Positions 1-5,073 of a stretch of 7,032 nucleotides of DNA are shown here, piece after piece. Source of the stretch: an uncultured Clostridia bacterium. GTDB lineage: Bacteria > Bacillota > Clostridia > Christensenellales > Borkfalkiaceae. The first letter of the stretch is position 1. Each line of letters starts with the position of its first letter. The translations under genes and the position numbers were made by a program. Below the pieces are notes generated by a model that was not told the DNA's origin, ran no database searches, and worked only from the letters and a program-made list of their open reading frames with translations. The stretch is taken from positions 1 to 7,032 of the forward strand of contig CANRFD010000068.1 in NCBI GenBank assembly GCA_947629845.1, read 5' to 3'.

Positions 1-2
1 CG

Positions 3-641
3 GGCGCCATCTGCTCGGTGGCATTGGGGCTACCCATGCCCGCGGTAGACGGCAACGTGCTGCGCGTGCTGTCCCGCCTGCTCGCCGACGGCGGCAACAT
101 CGACGAGGACGCCGTGCGGAAGGGCTTTGCCGCCCGCCTTGCCGAGGTCTATCCCCCCGAGGCGGGGGAGTTCACCGAGGCGCTCATGGAGCTTGGCGCC
201 ATCGTGTGCGTGCCCAACGGAACGCCGCTCTGCGGCGGGTGCCCGTGGGAGAACATTTGCCGCGCCCACCTCGCGGGGCGGGAGGAGGACTTCCCCGTCC
301 GCAGCAAAAAAAAGGCGCGGCGGGTGGAGCAGCTCGACGTCTATGTGCTCAAATGCGGCGGGGAATACGCGCTCAAAAAGCGGGGCAAGGGGCTGCTCGC
401 GGGGCTGTGGGAGTTCCCCAACGGGCCCGTGGGCTTTTTGCCCGAGGGCGCGGGCACGCTTTCGCCGATAGAAAAAAAGACGGCGAAACACGTGTTCACC
501 CATGTGGAATGGCACATGACGGGGCGCCTCGCCGAAATAGACGTGCGGCTGCCGCAGTACACTTGGGCGACTGCGGCGGAGATCGGGGAGCGGTACGCCG
601 TCCCCTCGGCCTTCAAGGCATTCATGGAGTGGATCGTATAA
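3..641 (+). CDS. mutY: Adenine DNA glycosylase MutY, C-terminal part (5' end outside window)
   Basis: MutY removes adenine mispaired with 8-oxoguanine or guanine in base excision repair. The frame is open from the window edge (first full codon at 3), giving 212 residues; about the first 130-140 residues of a usual ~350-residue protein are missing. Seen at the start is the glycosylase segment GAICSVALGLPMPAVDGNV; the Asp of VDGN (codon 48-50) matches the catalytic Asp of the family. A four-cysteine iron-sulfur loop follows (C-X7-C-X2-C-X5-C, in VCVPNGTPLCGGCPWENIC). After a linker rich in Lys/Arg comes the NUDIX-like C-terminal domain that reads 8-oxoG (from about EQLDVYVL through GLLAGLWEFPNG to FTHVEWHMTG). 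The first Cys gap is 7 residues, against 6 in E. coli MutY. The stop TAA is 21 bases before the next gene, whose SD lies in that gap, so the two are probably co-transcribed. The function is secure. Confidence 0.95.
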   Translation, partial: GAICSVALGLPMPAVDGNVLRVLSRLLADGGNIDEDAVRKGFAARLAEVYPPEAGEFTEALMELGAIVCVPNGTPLCGGCPWENICRAHLAGREEDFPVRSKKKARRVEQLDVYVLKCGGEYALKKRGKGLLAGLWEFPNGPVGFLPEGAGTLSPIEKKTAKHVFTHVEWHMTGRLAEIDVRLPQYTWATAAEIGERYAVPSAFKAFMEWIV

Positions 642-648
642 TATTTAC

Positions 649-654
649 GGAGGA
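649..654 (+). promoter_or_regulatory. Strong Shine-Dalgarno site for the membrane protein gene
   Basis: GGAGGA sits eight bases before the ATG at 663, in the 21-base gap after the mutY stop. It fixes the start of the membrane protein and shows that this genome does use canonical SD sites, which makes their absence before tmk and the XRE gene informative. Confidence 0.8.
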
Positions 655-662
655 GAAGGACG

Positions 663-1928
663 ATGAACGGTTATATAGCCTATAAATTCGGAAGGCGGTA
701 CGGCTACGTGACGCTGCGGTATATCGCCACGATTTTTTTCTTTATTTCGCAGCTCGCCACCTTTATCACCGTCTCCCACTATCTCGACGTCGCCGTTCGC
801 ATCCTCGGTGATGTGACCGCCCCGCAGGACATCGGGTCTCTCATTTTAGACCTGTATTACGATTTTACGCTCTTCAAAATTTCAGGCGTATGGGGTACCG
901 TTCTCGCCGTGATGCGCGCCTGCGGCAGCCTCGTCATCCCGCTCTACTTCGTCTCGATCATCTCGTTCGTGCTCAATCTCAACCGCAATTCCTTCGGCGA
1001 TCTCACCATGCGGAACGCCCTGCTTGCGATCTTGTTTTTCATTCTCGAAATATTCATGCTTGTCATCGCGATGTTCCTCGTCTCCTTCATCGTGATGCTG
1101 GCATTCGATCTGTTTGCCGCGGAATTTCCCAACGTGAATGAATTGATCGAACAGCTCAACGGCATTTTACAAGTCATCGATATACGCATCTACGGCACGA
1201 GCGTTTCCGATCTCGGCTCGGTGCAGGCGGTCTTGCAATATCTTGCGATCGGCTTCCTGTTCGAAAAGTTCCCGTCGTTCAACGTCTTTATCGATATGTT
1301 CCTCTGCCTCGCGACGTGCTTTTTCCTCTGCCTGCGCCCCAAGTGGGCAAACACCCGCAAAAAGCTCCTGCTCTTCCGCCTGCTCGCGATCTTTCCCATC
1401 GGATATGTCGTCGCGGCGTTTGTGCTCAACGGTCTCATCCAAACGAAGGTCGTGCAAGTCGTCATCGAAGTGCGTATGGCGCTTCCCATGCGCTCCATCC
1501 TGTATTATTTCTTCCTCGCGCTCATCATCGCGTGCCACAAAATGCTCGAACGCCCGCCCATGCGCGTCGAGCAGGGGATGTTCGTGCTCCCCAACGCAAA
1601 GAGCAAGATGTACGGCAACGTCGCTTCGCTCGAATCGCGCGCCGACGGCCGCAGAAGAGCGCTGTTTATGGCGGTGTTTTTGTCCGTCGGGCTCGCCCTC
1701 CTCTGCGCGGCCGATCTCGCCCTTTCCTACACCGCATTCGGCGCGAAATGGGGGCTCGGCAAGTCGTTTTATGCGGTGTTCTGCATCCCCTTCCTCTTCT
1801 TTTTCGACGCACAGAGACCCGTCGAAAAGAAGAAGTGCGCGGTCTTTTCCGTCATTTACTTCCTCGTGATCTTCGCCGTGGTCGTGATGTACGCCGTTAA
1901 ATTCATGTTCAATTGGATCATCATTTAA
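663..1928 (+). CDS. Multi-pass membrane protein of unknown function
   Basis: I do not recognise this 421-residue protein. It is strongly hydrophobic with about eight or nine likely membrane segments, near residues 16-38, 85-105, 118-150 (long, perhaps two), 205-224, 236-256, 276-291, 333-352, 367-381 and 393-415. Basic stretches sit between them (RPKWANTRKK near 225-234, ADGRRR near 327-332, EKKK near 388-391), as expected for cytoplasmic loops. A more polar loop lies around 292-332. There is no obvious signal peptide, ATPase, catalytic motif or transporter signature. The start is well supported by GGAGGA at 649-654, eight bases before the ATG. The gene follows mutY by 21 bases and is probably in the same transcript, but that link need not be functional. 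Synonymous sites here look richer in C and T than in the neighbouring genes. No clear intrinsic terminator follows the stop. It could be a transporter-like or envelope protein; I cannot choose. Confidence 0.85.
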   Translation: MNGYIAYKFGRRYGYVTLRYIATIFFFISQLATFITVSHYLDVAVRILGDVTAPQDIGSLILDLYYDFTLFKISGVWGTVLAVMRACGSLVIPLYFVSIISFVLNLNRNSFGDLTMRNALLAILFFILEIFMLVIAMFLVSFIVMLAFDLFAAEFPNVNELIEQLNGILQVIDIRIYGTSVSDLGSVQAVLQYLAIGFLFEKFPSFNVFIDMFLCLATCFFLCLRPKWANTRKKLLLFRLLAIFPIGYVVAAFVLNGLIQTKVVQVVIEVRMALPMRSILYYFFLALIIACHKMLERPPMRVEQGMFVLPNAKSKMYGNVASLESRADGRRRALFMAVFLSVGLALLCAADLALSYTAFGAKWGLGKSFYAVFCIPFLFFFDAQRPVEKKKCAVFSVIYFLVIFAVVVMYAVKFMFNWIII

Positions 1929-1938
1929 TTGGTCGTAA

Positions 1939-1954
1939 GGGTACGCCCTAAACC
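1939..1954 (+). repeat. 16-base direct repeat, copy 1 (GGGTACGCCCTAAACC)
   Basis: Exact 16-base match to 2416-2431. This copy lies 11 bases after the stop of the membrane protein gene. The second copy sits at the end of a longer G-rich repeat, so this one may be the truncated tail of the same repeat family. Confidence 0.8.
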
Positions 1955-1958
1955 ACCG

Positions 1959-1983
1959 CTCTGCCGCAAATCACGTCATGTTG
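1959..1983 (+). repeat. Imperfect direct repeat, copy 1
   Basis: This block shares a 15-base exact core (AATCACGTCATGTTG, 1969-1983) with 2113-2127, and the similarity extends about ten bases upstream (CTCTGCC against CCCTGCC). The two copies flank the 79-base inverted-repeat element at 2023-2101. Confidence 0.7.
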
Positions 1984-2022
1984 CCCCGCGCGCACCATTC
2001 GTCTACCGCCCCGGCATATATT

Positions 2023-2101
2023 TGTCATGTCGAGCTCCGTCGAGACATCTCTACCTTATTTTGAGATTTCTCGACTCCGCTTCGCTTCGCTCGAAATGAC
2101 A
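2023..2101. repeat. 79-base nested inverted-repeat element (REP/MITE-like)
   Basis: The ends are 12-base inverted repeats with one mismatch: TGTCATGTCGAG at 2023-2034 and CTCGAAATGACA at 2090-2101. Inside is a second inverted pair with 12 of 13 bases matching: GTCGAGACATCTC at 2039-2051 and GAGATTTCTCGAC at 2063-2075, around an 11-base loop. A small CTTCGCTTCGCT repetition lies in the right arm (2080-2091). The layout matches the short palindromic intergenic repeats known in many bacteria. No transposase is present, so any movement would be in trans. That it is dispersed in this genome is inference from one copy. Confidence 0.75.
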
Positions 2102-2127
2102 CCCTGCCACACAATCACGTCATGTTG
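2102..2127 (+). repeat. Imperfect direct repeat, copy 2
   Basis: Second copy of the block at 1959-1983, with the exact core at 2113-2127. The last bases (TCATGTT) also form the outer arm of the hairpin at 2120-2173. Confidence 0.7.
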
Positions 2128-2173
2128 AGCCACAGCCGACCGCACCCGCGGTCGGCTGTGTGTCGAAACATGA
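2120..2173. repeat. Strong two-tier hairpin
   Basis: A perfect 12-bp stem, CACAGCCGACCG (2131-2142) with CGGTCGGCTGTG (2149-2160), encloses a 6-base loop. An outer 7-bp arm, TCATGTT (2120-2126) with AACATGA (2167-2173), lies beyond a small internal loop. No U-tract follows on either strand, so it is a poor terminator candidate. It is probably part of the repeat mosaic. Confidence 0.75.
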
Positions 2174-2202
2174 CCTTATTGTAATGCGGACACCCTTCGA
2201 CA

Positions 2203-2343
2203 CGCCGCAAAGGCAACGGCGGCTACTTCGCCCCTTATGGGGGTTACTTCGTCGCTTTGCTCCTCGTGCCGCGCTTCGGCGGCATAATACGTGCGCACGG
2301 GGCAGGGTGACGTATTTATACTGTGTGGACGTAATTGTACGTC
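2203..2343. repeat. Probable dispersed repeat with several small hairpins
   Basis: Small perfect hairpins follow each other: CGCCG/CGGCG (2203-2221), CCCC/GGGG (2231-2242), TGCCGC/GCGGCA (2267-2284) and GACGTA/TACGTC (2328-2343). Read on the minus strand, the middle gives a peptide containing EEQSDE. That string is a common by-product of intergenic repeats that are often mis-annotated as tiny genes. The assignment to a repeat family is by recognition only. Confidence 0.5.
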
Positions 2344-2380
2344 GGGTCTGAATATCCCGCCTCTGCCATCCATGTTCTTG

Positions 2381-2405
2381 CCCTCCCCCTGCGTAAGGGG
2401 GAGGG
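2381..2405. repeat. C-rich/G-rich hairpin repeat
   Basis: A perfect 10-bp stem, CCCTCCCCCT (2381-2390) with AGGGGGAGGG (2396-2405), has a 5-base loop. A G-rich run with four or more G blocks follows to 2418 and could also fold as a G-quadruplex on the plus strand. No U-tract follows. It resembles a dispersed intergenic repeat rather than a terminator. Confidence 0.65.
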
Positions 2406-2415
2406 GTAGGGGTGG

Positions 2416-2431
2416 GGGTACGCCCTAAACC
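2416..2431 (+). repeat. 16-base direct repeat, copy 2 (GGGTACGCCCTAAACC)
   Basis: Exact match to 1939-1954, 477 bases downstream. The two copies bracket almost the whole gene-free region. It directly follows the G-rich stretch after the hairpin at 2381-2405 and abuts the regulator's terminator. Confidence 0.8.
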
Positions 2432-2468
2432 TAAAAACGGGGGGAGCCTTTCAAACTCCGCCCCGTTT
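2431..2468 (-). terminator. Intrinsic terminator of the XRE regulator gene
   Basis: Read on the minus strand, the stop codon region runs into AAACGGGG..GAG, a loop of about 9 bases, then CTC..CCCCGTTTTT. This is a GC-rich stem with a 2-by-2 internal mismatch, followed by a T-run (plus strand A-run 2433-2437). The stem starts at the stop codon itself, which is compact but normal. Confidence 0.75.
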
Positions 2469-2908
2469 CAATATTCCGTCCTGCCCACGAGATAGTCGAG
2501 CGTAACGTCCAGATAGTCGGCAAGAATGCACAGCGTAACAAGGAGCGGCTTTTCGCCGCGCGCCCAATTTGTGAAGAAGGCGTCCTTGATCTGCGTATCC
2601 TTCGCGACGCGGAAGCGGGTCGTCCTCGCCTCCGCCATGACGGCGCGCAATCTCGGATAGAAGGGCGGGAGCGTTTTTGGCGCAACGGCGGCAAAATTTT
2701 CGCTGCGCCCCGCGAGAAAGTCGAGCGAGCAGCCGAAGAAGTCCGCAAGTTTCACGGCGCTCTCAAACGAGGGAACGGACGCGCCCCGCGGCCACGAGCG
2801 GATGGACGAGCCCGCAATGCCCGCCCCTTGGGCGAGCGTCTCCGAGCGCAAGTCCCGCTCTTCCATCAGTTCTTTCAGCCGCTCCGGCAGTTTCGACGAA
2901 ATTTCCAT
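2468..2908 (-). CDS. Transcriptional regulator with two tandem XRE-type helix-turn-helix domains
   Basis: A 146-residue DNA-binding protein. Domain 1 covers about residues 9-68 (ERLKELMEERDL to SLDFLAGR) and domain 2 about 83-143 (FYPRLRAVMAEART to TLDYLVGR). Both show the XRE pattern of a helical repeat ending in LADFFG/LADYLD followed by SLDFLAGR/TLDYLVGR, so the protein looks like an internal duplication. Position W39 in domain 1 matches W115 in domain 2 (SWPRG and NWARG). No ligand-binding, peptidase or membrane domain is present. The ATG at 2906-2908 is the earliest possible start because an in-frame TAG lies two codons upstream. No SD precedes it, and a promoter -10 ends 7 bases before it. 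The gene is divergent from tmk across 175 bases and could act on that region or on itself; its target is unknown. It may be a host gene or an accessory regulator next to repeat-rich DNA. Confidence 0.85.
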   Translation of the reverse strand: MEISSKLPERLKELMEERDLRSETLAQGAGIAGSSIRSWPRGASVPSFESAVKLADFFGCSLDFLAGRSENFAAVAPKTLPPFYPRLRAVMAEARTTRFRVAKDTQIKDAFFTNWARGEKPLLVTLCILADYLDVTLDYLVGRTEY

Positions 2909-2915
2909 ATTCTAT

Positions 2916-2944
2916 AGTTTATCACATTTTCTGTCTTACGGCAA
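2916..2944 (-). promoter_or_regulatory. Promoter of the XRE gene, likely leaderless
   Basis: On the minus strand, TTGCCG (2939-2944) is separated by 17 bases from TAAACT (2916-2921), which is preceded by TGA, an extended -10. Each hexamer matches the sigma-70-type consensus at 4 of 6 bases. The -10 ends seven bases before the ATG, so transcription should start at or next to the first codon. Confidence 0.55.
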
Positions 2945-3005
2945 TTTTATCGAGATGATATTTTCGAGCGGACAAAAAATCAAGATCGCGATCGAAGCAT
3001 AGGGG

Positions 3006-3044
3006 AAAGGCCTCCGCCAAAAAGGGAGGCCTTTCTTACTTTTC
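3006..3044 (+). terminator. Intrinsic terminator upstream of the tmk promoter, with no clear gene to end
   Basis: A perfect 10-bp stem, AAAGGCCTCC (3006-3015) with GGAGGCCTTT (3025-3034), is followed by CTTACTTTT. The T-rich tail is on the plus strand; the minus-strand tail is poor. The only plus-strand sequence upstream is the 100 bases divergent from the XRE gene, which holds at most a 15-codon frame (ATG 2955 to TAG 3002) with a weak SD. It may end a small RNA or antisense transcript, or insulate tmk from upstream transcription. Confidence 0.7.
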
Positions 3045-3048
3045 CGCA

Positions 3049-3077
3049 TTGACAAGCGGGGCTGCTTCTGCTATAAT
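3049..3077 (+). promoter_or_regulatory. Perfect-consensus extended -10 promoter for tmk-rimM-trmD
   Basis: TTGACA (3049-3054), a 17-base spacer and TATAAT (3072-3077), with TGC just before the -10, match the full vegetative promoter consensus including the extended -10. The -10 ends six bases before the tmk ATG at 3084, so the predicted start of transcription falls at about the A of the start codon. It should drive strong constitutive expression unless repressed. Confidence 0.9.
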
Positions 3078-3083
3078 AACATT

Positions 3084-3710
3084 ATGGCTACAAAAGGAAA
3101 ATTCATCGTATTCGAGGGCACGGACGGCAGCGGGAAGTCCACGCAGATGCGTCTCCTCGGCGCATATCTCACGGAAAAGGGCATTCCCGTCTATTCCACG
3201 CACGAGCCGACAAATTCGCCCTTCGGCGAACTCCTGCACTCCTGTATGAGCAGACGCATCGAGACAAGCGAACACGCCATCGCCGCACTGTTTGCGGCGG
3301 ATAGGCTCGACCATATCCAAAACCCCGCAAGCGGCATGCTCGGCCACCTCGAAGCGGGGGAGACCGTGCTTTGCGACAGGTATTATTTTTCGTCGTTTGC
3401 GTACAACGGCGGGTTTGTCCCGCTCGAGTGGGTGGAGGAACTCAACCGCCCCGCCATGGAGCTTCTGCGCCCCGACCTCGTCGTCTTTCTCGACGTCACG
3501 CCCGAGGTGAGCATGAAGCGGGTGGGTCGCCGCGGCGAGACCGAGCGCTACGAGACCCTCGATAAGCAGATGAAGATCCGCAACAAGTACTTCGAAGTGT
3601 TTGAAAAATATCAGGGGACGGAGAACATCGCCGTCATCCGCAGCGAGGAGGAGAAGGAGCGCACGCAGGCGAACATCCGCCGCGCGGTCGACGCGCTCTT
3701 TGCAAAATAG
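3084..3710 (+). CDS. tmk: Thymidylate kinase (dTMP kinase)
   Basis: Phosphorylates dTMP to dTDP with ATP in dTTP synthesis, in the cytoplasm. The 208-residue length is usual. Seen in order: strand 1 KGKFIVFEG; P-loop GTDGSGKST at residues 12-20; THEPTNSPFGELL at 39-51, in the place of the dTMP-binding REP-like motif; LFAADRLDHI at about 69-78; the DRY motif at 98-100 in CDRYYFSSFAY; FLDVTP at about 135-140; and a lid segment with Arg residues and RGETERYE (about 149-156). The YYFSSFAY form differs from the more common DR.-.DSS.AYQ, so this may be a distinct clostridial subfamily. The ATG at 3084 gives the conserved N-terminus, and no SD precedes it. It is followed directly by rimM (TAG then ATG). 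tmk is not the usual head of a rimM-trmD operon. Confidence 0.93.
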   Translation: MATKGKFIVFEGTDGSGKSTQMRLLGAYLTEKGIPVYSTHEPTNSPFGELLHSCMSRRIETSEHAIAALFAADRLDHIQNPASGMLGHLEAGETVLCDRYYFSSFAYNGGFVPLEWVEELNRPAMELLRPDLVVFLDVTPEVSMKRVGRRGETERYETLDKQMKIRNKYFEVFEKYQGTENIAVIRSEEEKERTQANIRRAVDALFAK

Positions 3711-4214
3711 ATGGAACGCGAACTGATCATCGGCGAAGTGCTGAAACCGCAGGGCATCCGCGGCGAACTGAAGATCAAGCCGTTTACCGACGCCGCAGAG
3801 GACTTTTCGGCATACAAGCGCGTATTTTTGGACGGCGAGGAGTACAGAGTGCTCCGCATGCGCGTGGGGGACGGGTGCGTGTTTTTGTCCCTCCGCGGCG
3901 TGCCCGATAGAAATGCCGCCGAGCTCCTCCGCGGGAAAAAAGTGACCGTCCCCCGCGACGAGGCGCCCGAACTTCCCGAGGGCAGCTACTATATCGCCGA
4001 CCTCTTGGGAAGCGAAATTTATACGCAAAACGGACAGCGTTTGGGCGTTTTGACGGATATCCGCCAAGCGGCCACCGATATTTACACCGTGGACACGGGC
4101 GAAAAAGAGGTGATGTTCCCCGCGGTGAAGGGGGTCGTCCTCTCCGTGGACGTGGAGGCGGGGCGGATCGTCGTCGACGAAAAACGCTACCGCGAAGTGG
4201 CGGTGCTCGAATGA
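3711..4214 (+). CDS. rimM: 16S rRNA processing / 30S maturation factor RimM
   Basis: RimM binds ribosomal protein S19 and helps mature the head of the 30S subunit. The 167-residue length is typical. The N-terminal RimM domain covers about residues 5-85, with the family motif LKPQGIRGELKIKPFTD at 11-27 and RNAAELLRGKKVTVPR at about 67-82. The PRC-barrel domain covers about 92-163, with SYYIADLLG at 92-100 and EVMFPAVKGVVLSVD at 133-147. The ATG follows the tmk TAG with no gap and has no SD nearby, so it probably depends on translational coupling to tmk. Its stop overlaps the trmD start by four bases (ATGA). Confidence 0.95.
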   Translation: MERELIIGEVLKPQGIRGELKIKPFTDAAEDFSAYKRVFLDGEEYRVLRMRVGDGCVFLSLRGVPDRNAAELLRGKKVTVPRDEAPELPEGSYYIADLLGSEIYTQNGQRLGVLTDIRQAATDIYTVDTGEKEVMFPAVKGVVLSVDVEAGRIVVDEKRYREVAVLE

Positions 4215-4876
4215 AGATCACGGTTTTGACGCTCTTCCCCGAGATGTTCGCCGCCCTCGACGAGAGCATCGTGGGGCGCGCGCAGAAGGAGGGGAAGGTT
4301 CAACTGAACGTCGCCGATATCCGCGCTTACACCGAGGACAAGCACCTGAAGTGCGACGACTACCCCTTCGGCGGGGGCGCGGGCATGGTGATGATGGCGC
4401 AGCCCATCGGGAGCGCCGTCGAGGCCAACGACCCCGAGCACCGCGCGCGGCGCATCTACCTTTCGCCCAAGGGCAGAACGCTCACGCAGGAGAAGGTCAT
4501 CTCGCTCGCGGAAGAGGAGGAGCTGCTTCTGCTCTGCGGCCACTACGAGGGCGTCGACCAGCGCGCGATCGACCTCTTCATCGACGAGGAGCTCTCCATC
4601 GGCGACTATGTGCTTACGGGCGGCGAATTGCCCGCCATGGTGCTCGTGGACTGCATTTCGCGCTATGTAAACGGCGTGCTCTCCCCCGAAAGTCTGGTGC
4701 AGGAGAGCTTTTCCGAAAACCTGTTGGAGTACCCGCACTACACCCGCCCCGTGGAGTACCGCGGGCTGACGGTGCCCGAGGTGCTTCGCAGCGGGAACCA
4801 TGCCGAAATCGACAGATGGAGACGGGAAAAGTCGCTGGAGATCACCAAAAAAATGCGCCCCGATCTGCTGAAATAG
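4211..4876 (+). CDS. trmD: tRNA (guanine37-N1)-methyltransferase TrmD
   Basis: Methylates G37 next to the anticodon using S-adenosylmethionine, which prevents +1 frameshifting. It is a trefoil-knot (SPOUT) enzyme that works as a dimer. At 221 residues it is at the short end of the family (about 220-255). Seen: MKITVLTLFPEMF at 1-13; DDYPFGGGAGMVM at 49-61; the knot motifs LCGHYEGVDQR at 108-118 and SIGDYVLTGGELPA at 129-142; PHYTRP at 175-180; and SGNHAEIDRWR at 194-204. The usual DSF motif, whose Asp is the proposed general base (Asp169 in H. influenzae), reads ESF here, with Glu at 165. The start overlaps the rimM stop by four bases. The next gene in most genomes, rplS, is missing. A 230-base gap with a duplicated segment follows. 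Confidence 0.96.
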   Translation: MKITVLTLFPEMFAALDESIVGRAQKEGKVQLNVADIRAYTEDKHLKCDDYPFGGGAGMVMMAQPIGSAVEANDPEHRARRIYLSPKGRTLTQEKVISLAEEEELLLLCGHYEGVDQRAIDLFIDEELSIGDYVLTGGELPAMVLVDCISRYVNGVLSPESLVQESFSENLLEYPHYTRPVEYRGLTVPEVLRSGNHAEIDRWRREKSLEITKKMRPDLLK

Positions 4877-4906
4877 CGCGATTTTTTTCAAAGATACATT
4901 GCGCCG

Positions 4907-4950
4907 CATGGAATTTTATTTTCGGAGAAAAGAAATTTCGTGAACGTTAT
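4907..4950 (+). repeat. 44-base direct repeat, copy 1 (decoy of the rbgA start region)
   Basis: Matches 5074-5117 at 41 of 44 bases without gaps, including an identical run of 28 bases. It carries the same GGAG and GTG-AAC start context as rbgA and forms a similar but weaker hairpin with one extra mismatch. From its GTG (4940) a 39-codon frame runs to a TAA at 5057-5059. I see no reason to call it a gene, but it could be translated as a short upstream frame. Confidence 0.85.
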
Positions 4951-5073
4951 AATCGGCGGTGCGAGGCGGGTTTCCCGCCGCTGCACGACCCAATTTGGCA
5001 AACACTTTTGCCTTCTTGTTGATATAAGCGACCGCGACGATGCGGTTGATATCCCATAAAAGCTCATTTCCAT
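4951..5073. other. Structured 123-base segment between the two repeat copies, where rplS would be expected
   Basis: No known gene or RNA family is recognised. Visible structure: a hairpin with GGCGGG/CCCGCC inside GTGC/GCAC (4959-4986), a palindrome CCAATTTGG (4990-4998), and a hairpin ACCGC/GCGGT (5031-5046) flanked by GATAT and ATATC (5021-5053). An extended -10-like TGATATAAG lies at 5020-5028 but has no -35 partner at the right distance. On the minus strand a 65-codon frame with no start codon spans 4919-5113. Confidence 0.55.

Larger units (their letters stand above)
1929..2430. other. Gene-free intergenic mosaic of short repeats and hairpins
   Basis: About 500 bases between the membrane protein stop and the terminator of the minus-strand regulator contain no reading frame I would call a gene. 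The region is instead a run of short repeated and self-complementary blocks: a 16-base direct repeat at both ends (1939-1954 and 2416-2431), a 25-base imperfect direct repeat (1959-1983 and 2102-2127), a nested inverted-repeat element (2023-2101), a strong hairpin (2120-2173), a 7-base inverted repeat (2161-2167 with 2196-2202), several 5-6 bp hairpins (2203-2343) and a C-rich/G-rich hairpin (2381-2405). This looks like several dispersed intergenic repeats stacked together. The short open frames here (such as 2160-2351 plus) have low-complexity Arg/Leu-rich products and no SD. Confidence 0.7.

Noticed and set aside
2120..2173. Hairpin considered as terminator of the membrane protein gene
   Set aside because: It lies almost 200 bases after the stop and has no T-run on either strand.
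2160..2351. Small plus-strand frame in the repeat region
   Set aside because: Arg-rich product, no SD, and it runs across hairpins and repeat blocks that explain the sequence better.
1939..2431. Possible CRISPR array from repeated short blocks
   Set aside because: The repeats occur only twice each, differ in type, are not evenly spaced and no cas genes are present.
3036..4067. 343-codon open frame on the minus strand opposite tmk and rimM
   Set aside because: It lies fully antisense to two well-identified genes. The GC-rich codon pattern of those genes keeps the opposite frame open, and the product is His/Ala/Leu-rich with no family resemblance and no SD.
4187..4909. 240-codon open frame on the minus strand opposite trmD
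   Set aside because: Antisense shadow of trmD with low-information His/Val/Leu-rich product; no start signal or domain.
5020..5028. Extended -10-like TGATATAAG as a separate rbgA promoter
   Set aside because: No -35 hexamer at a suitable distance; it is too weak to list as a promoter, though internal transcription cannot be excluded.
4951..5073. Remnant of rplS in the trmD-rbgA gap
   Set aside because: None of the six frames shows L19 motifs; only the GTG-AAC start context recalls a typical ribosomal gene start, and that is part of the duplicated rbgA start.
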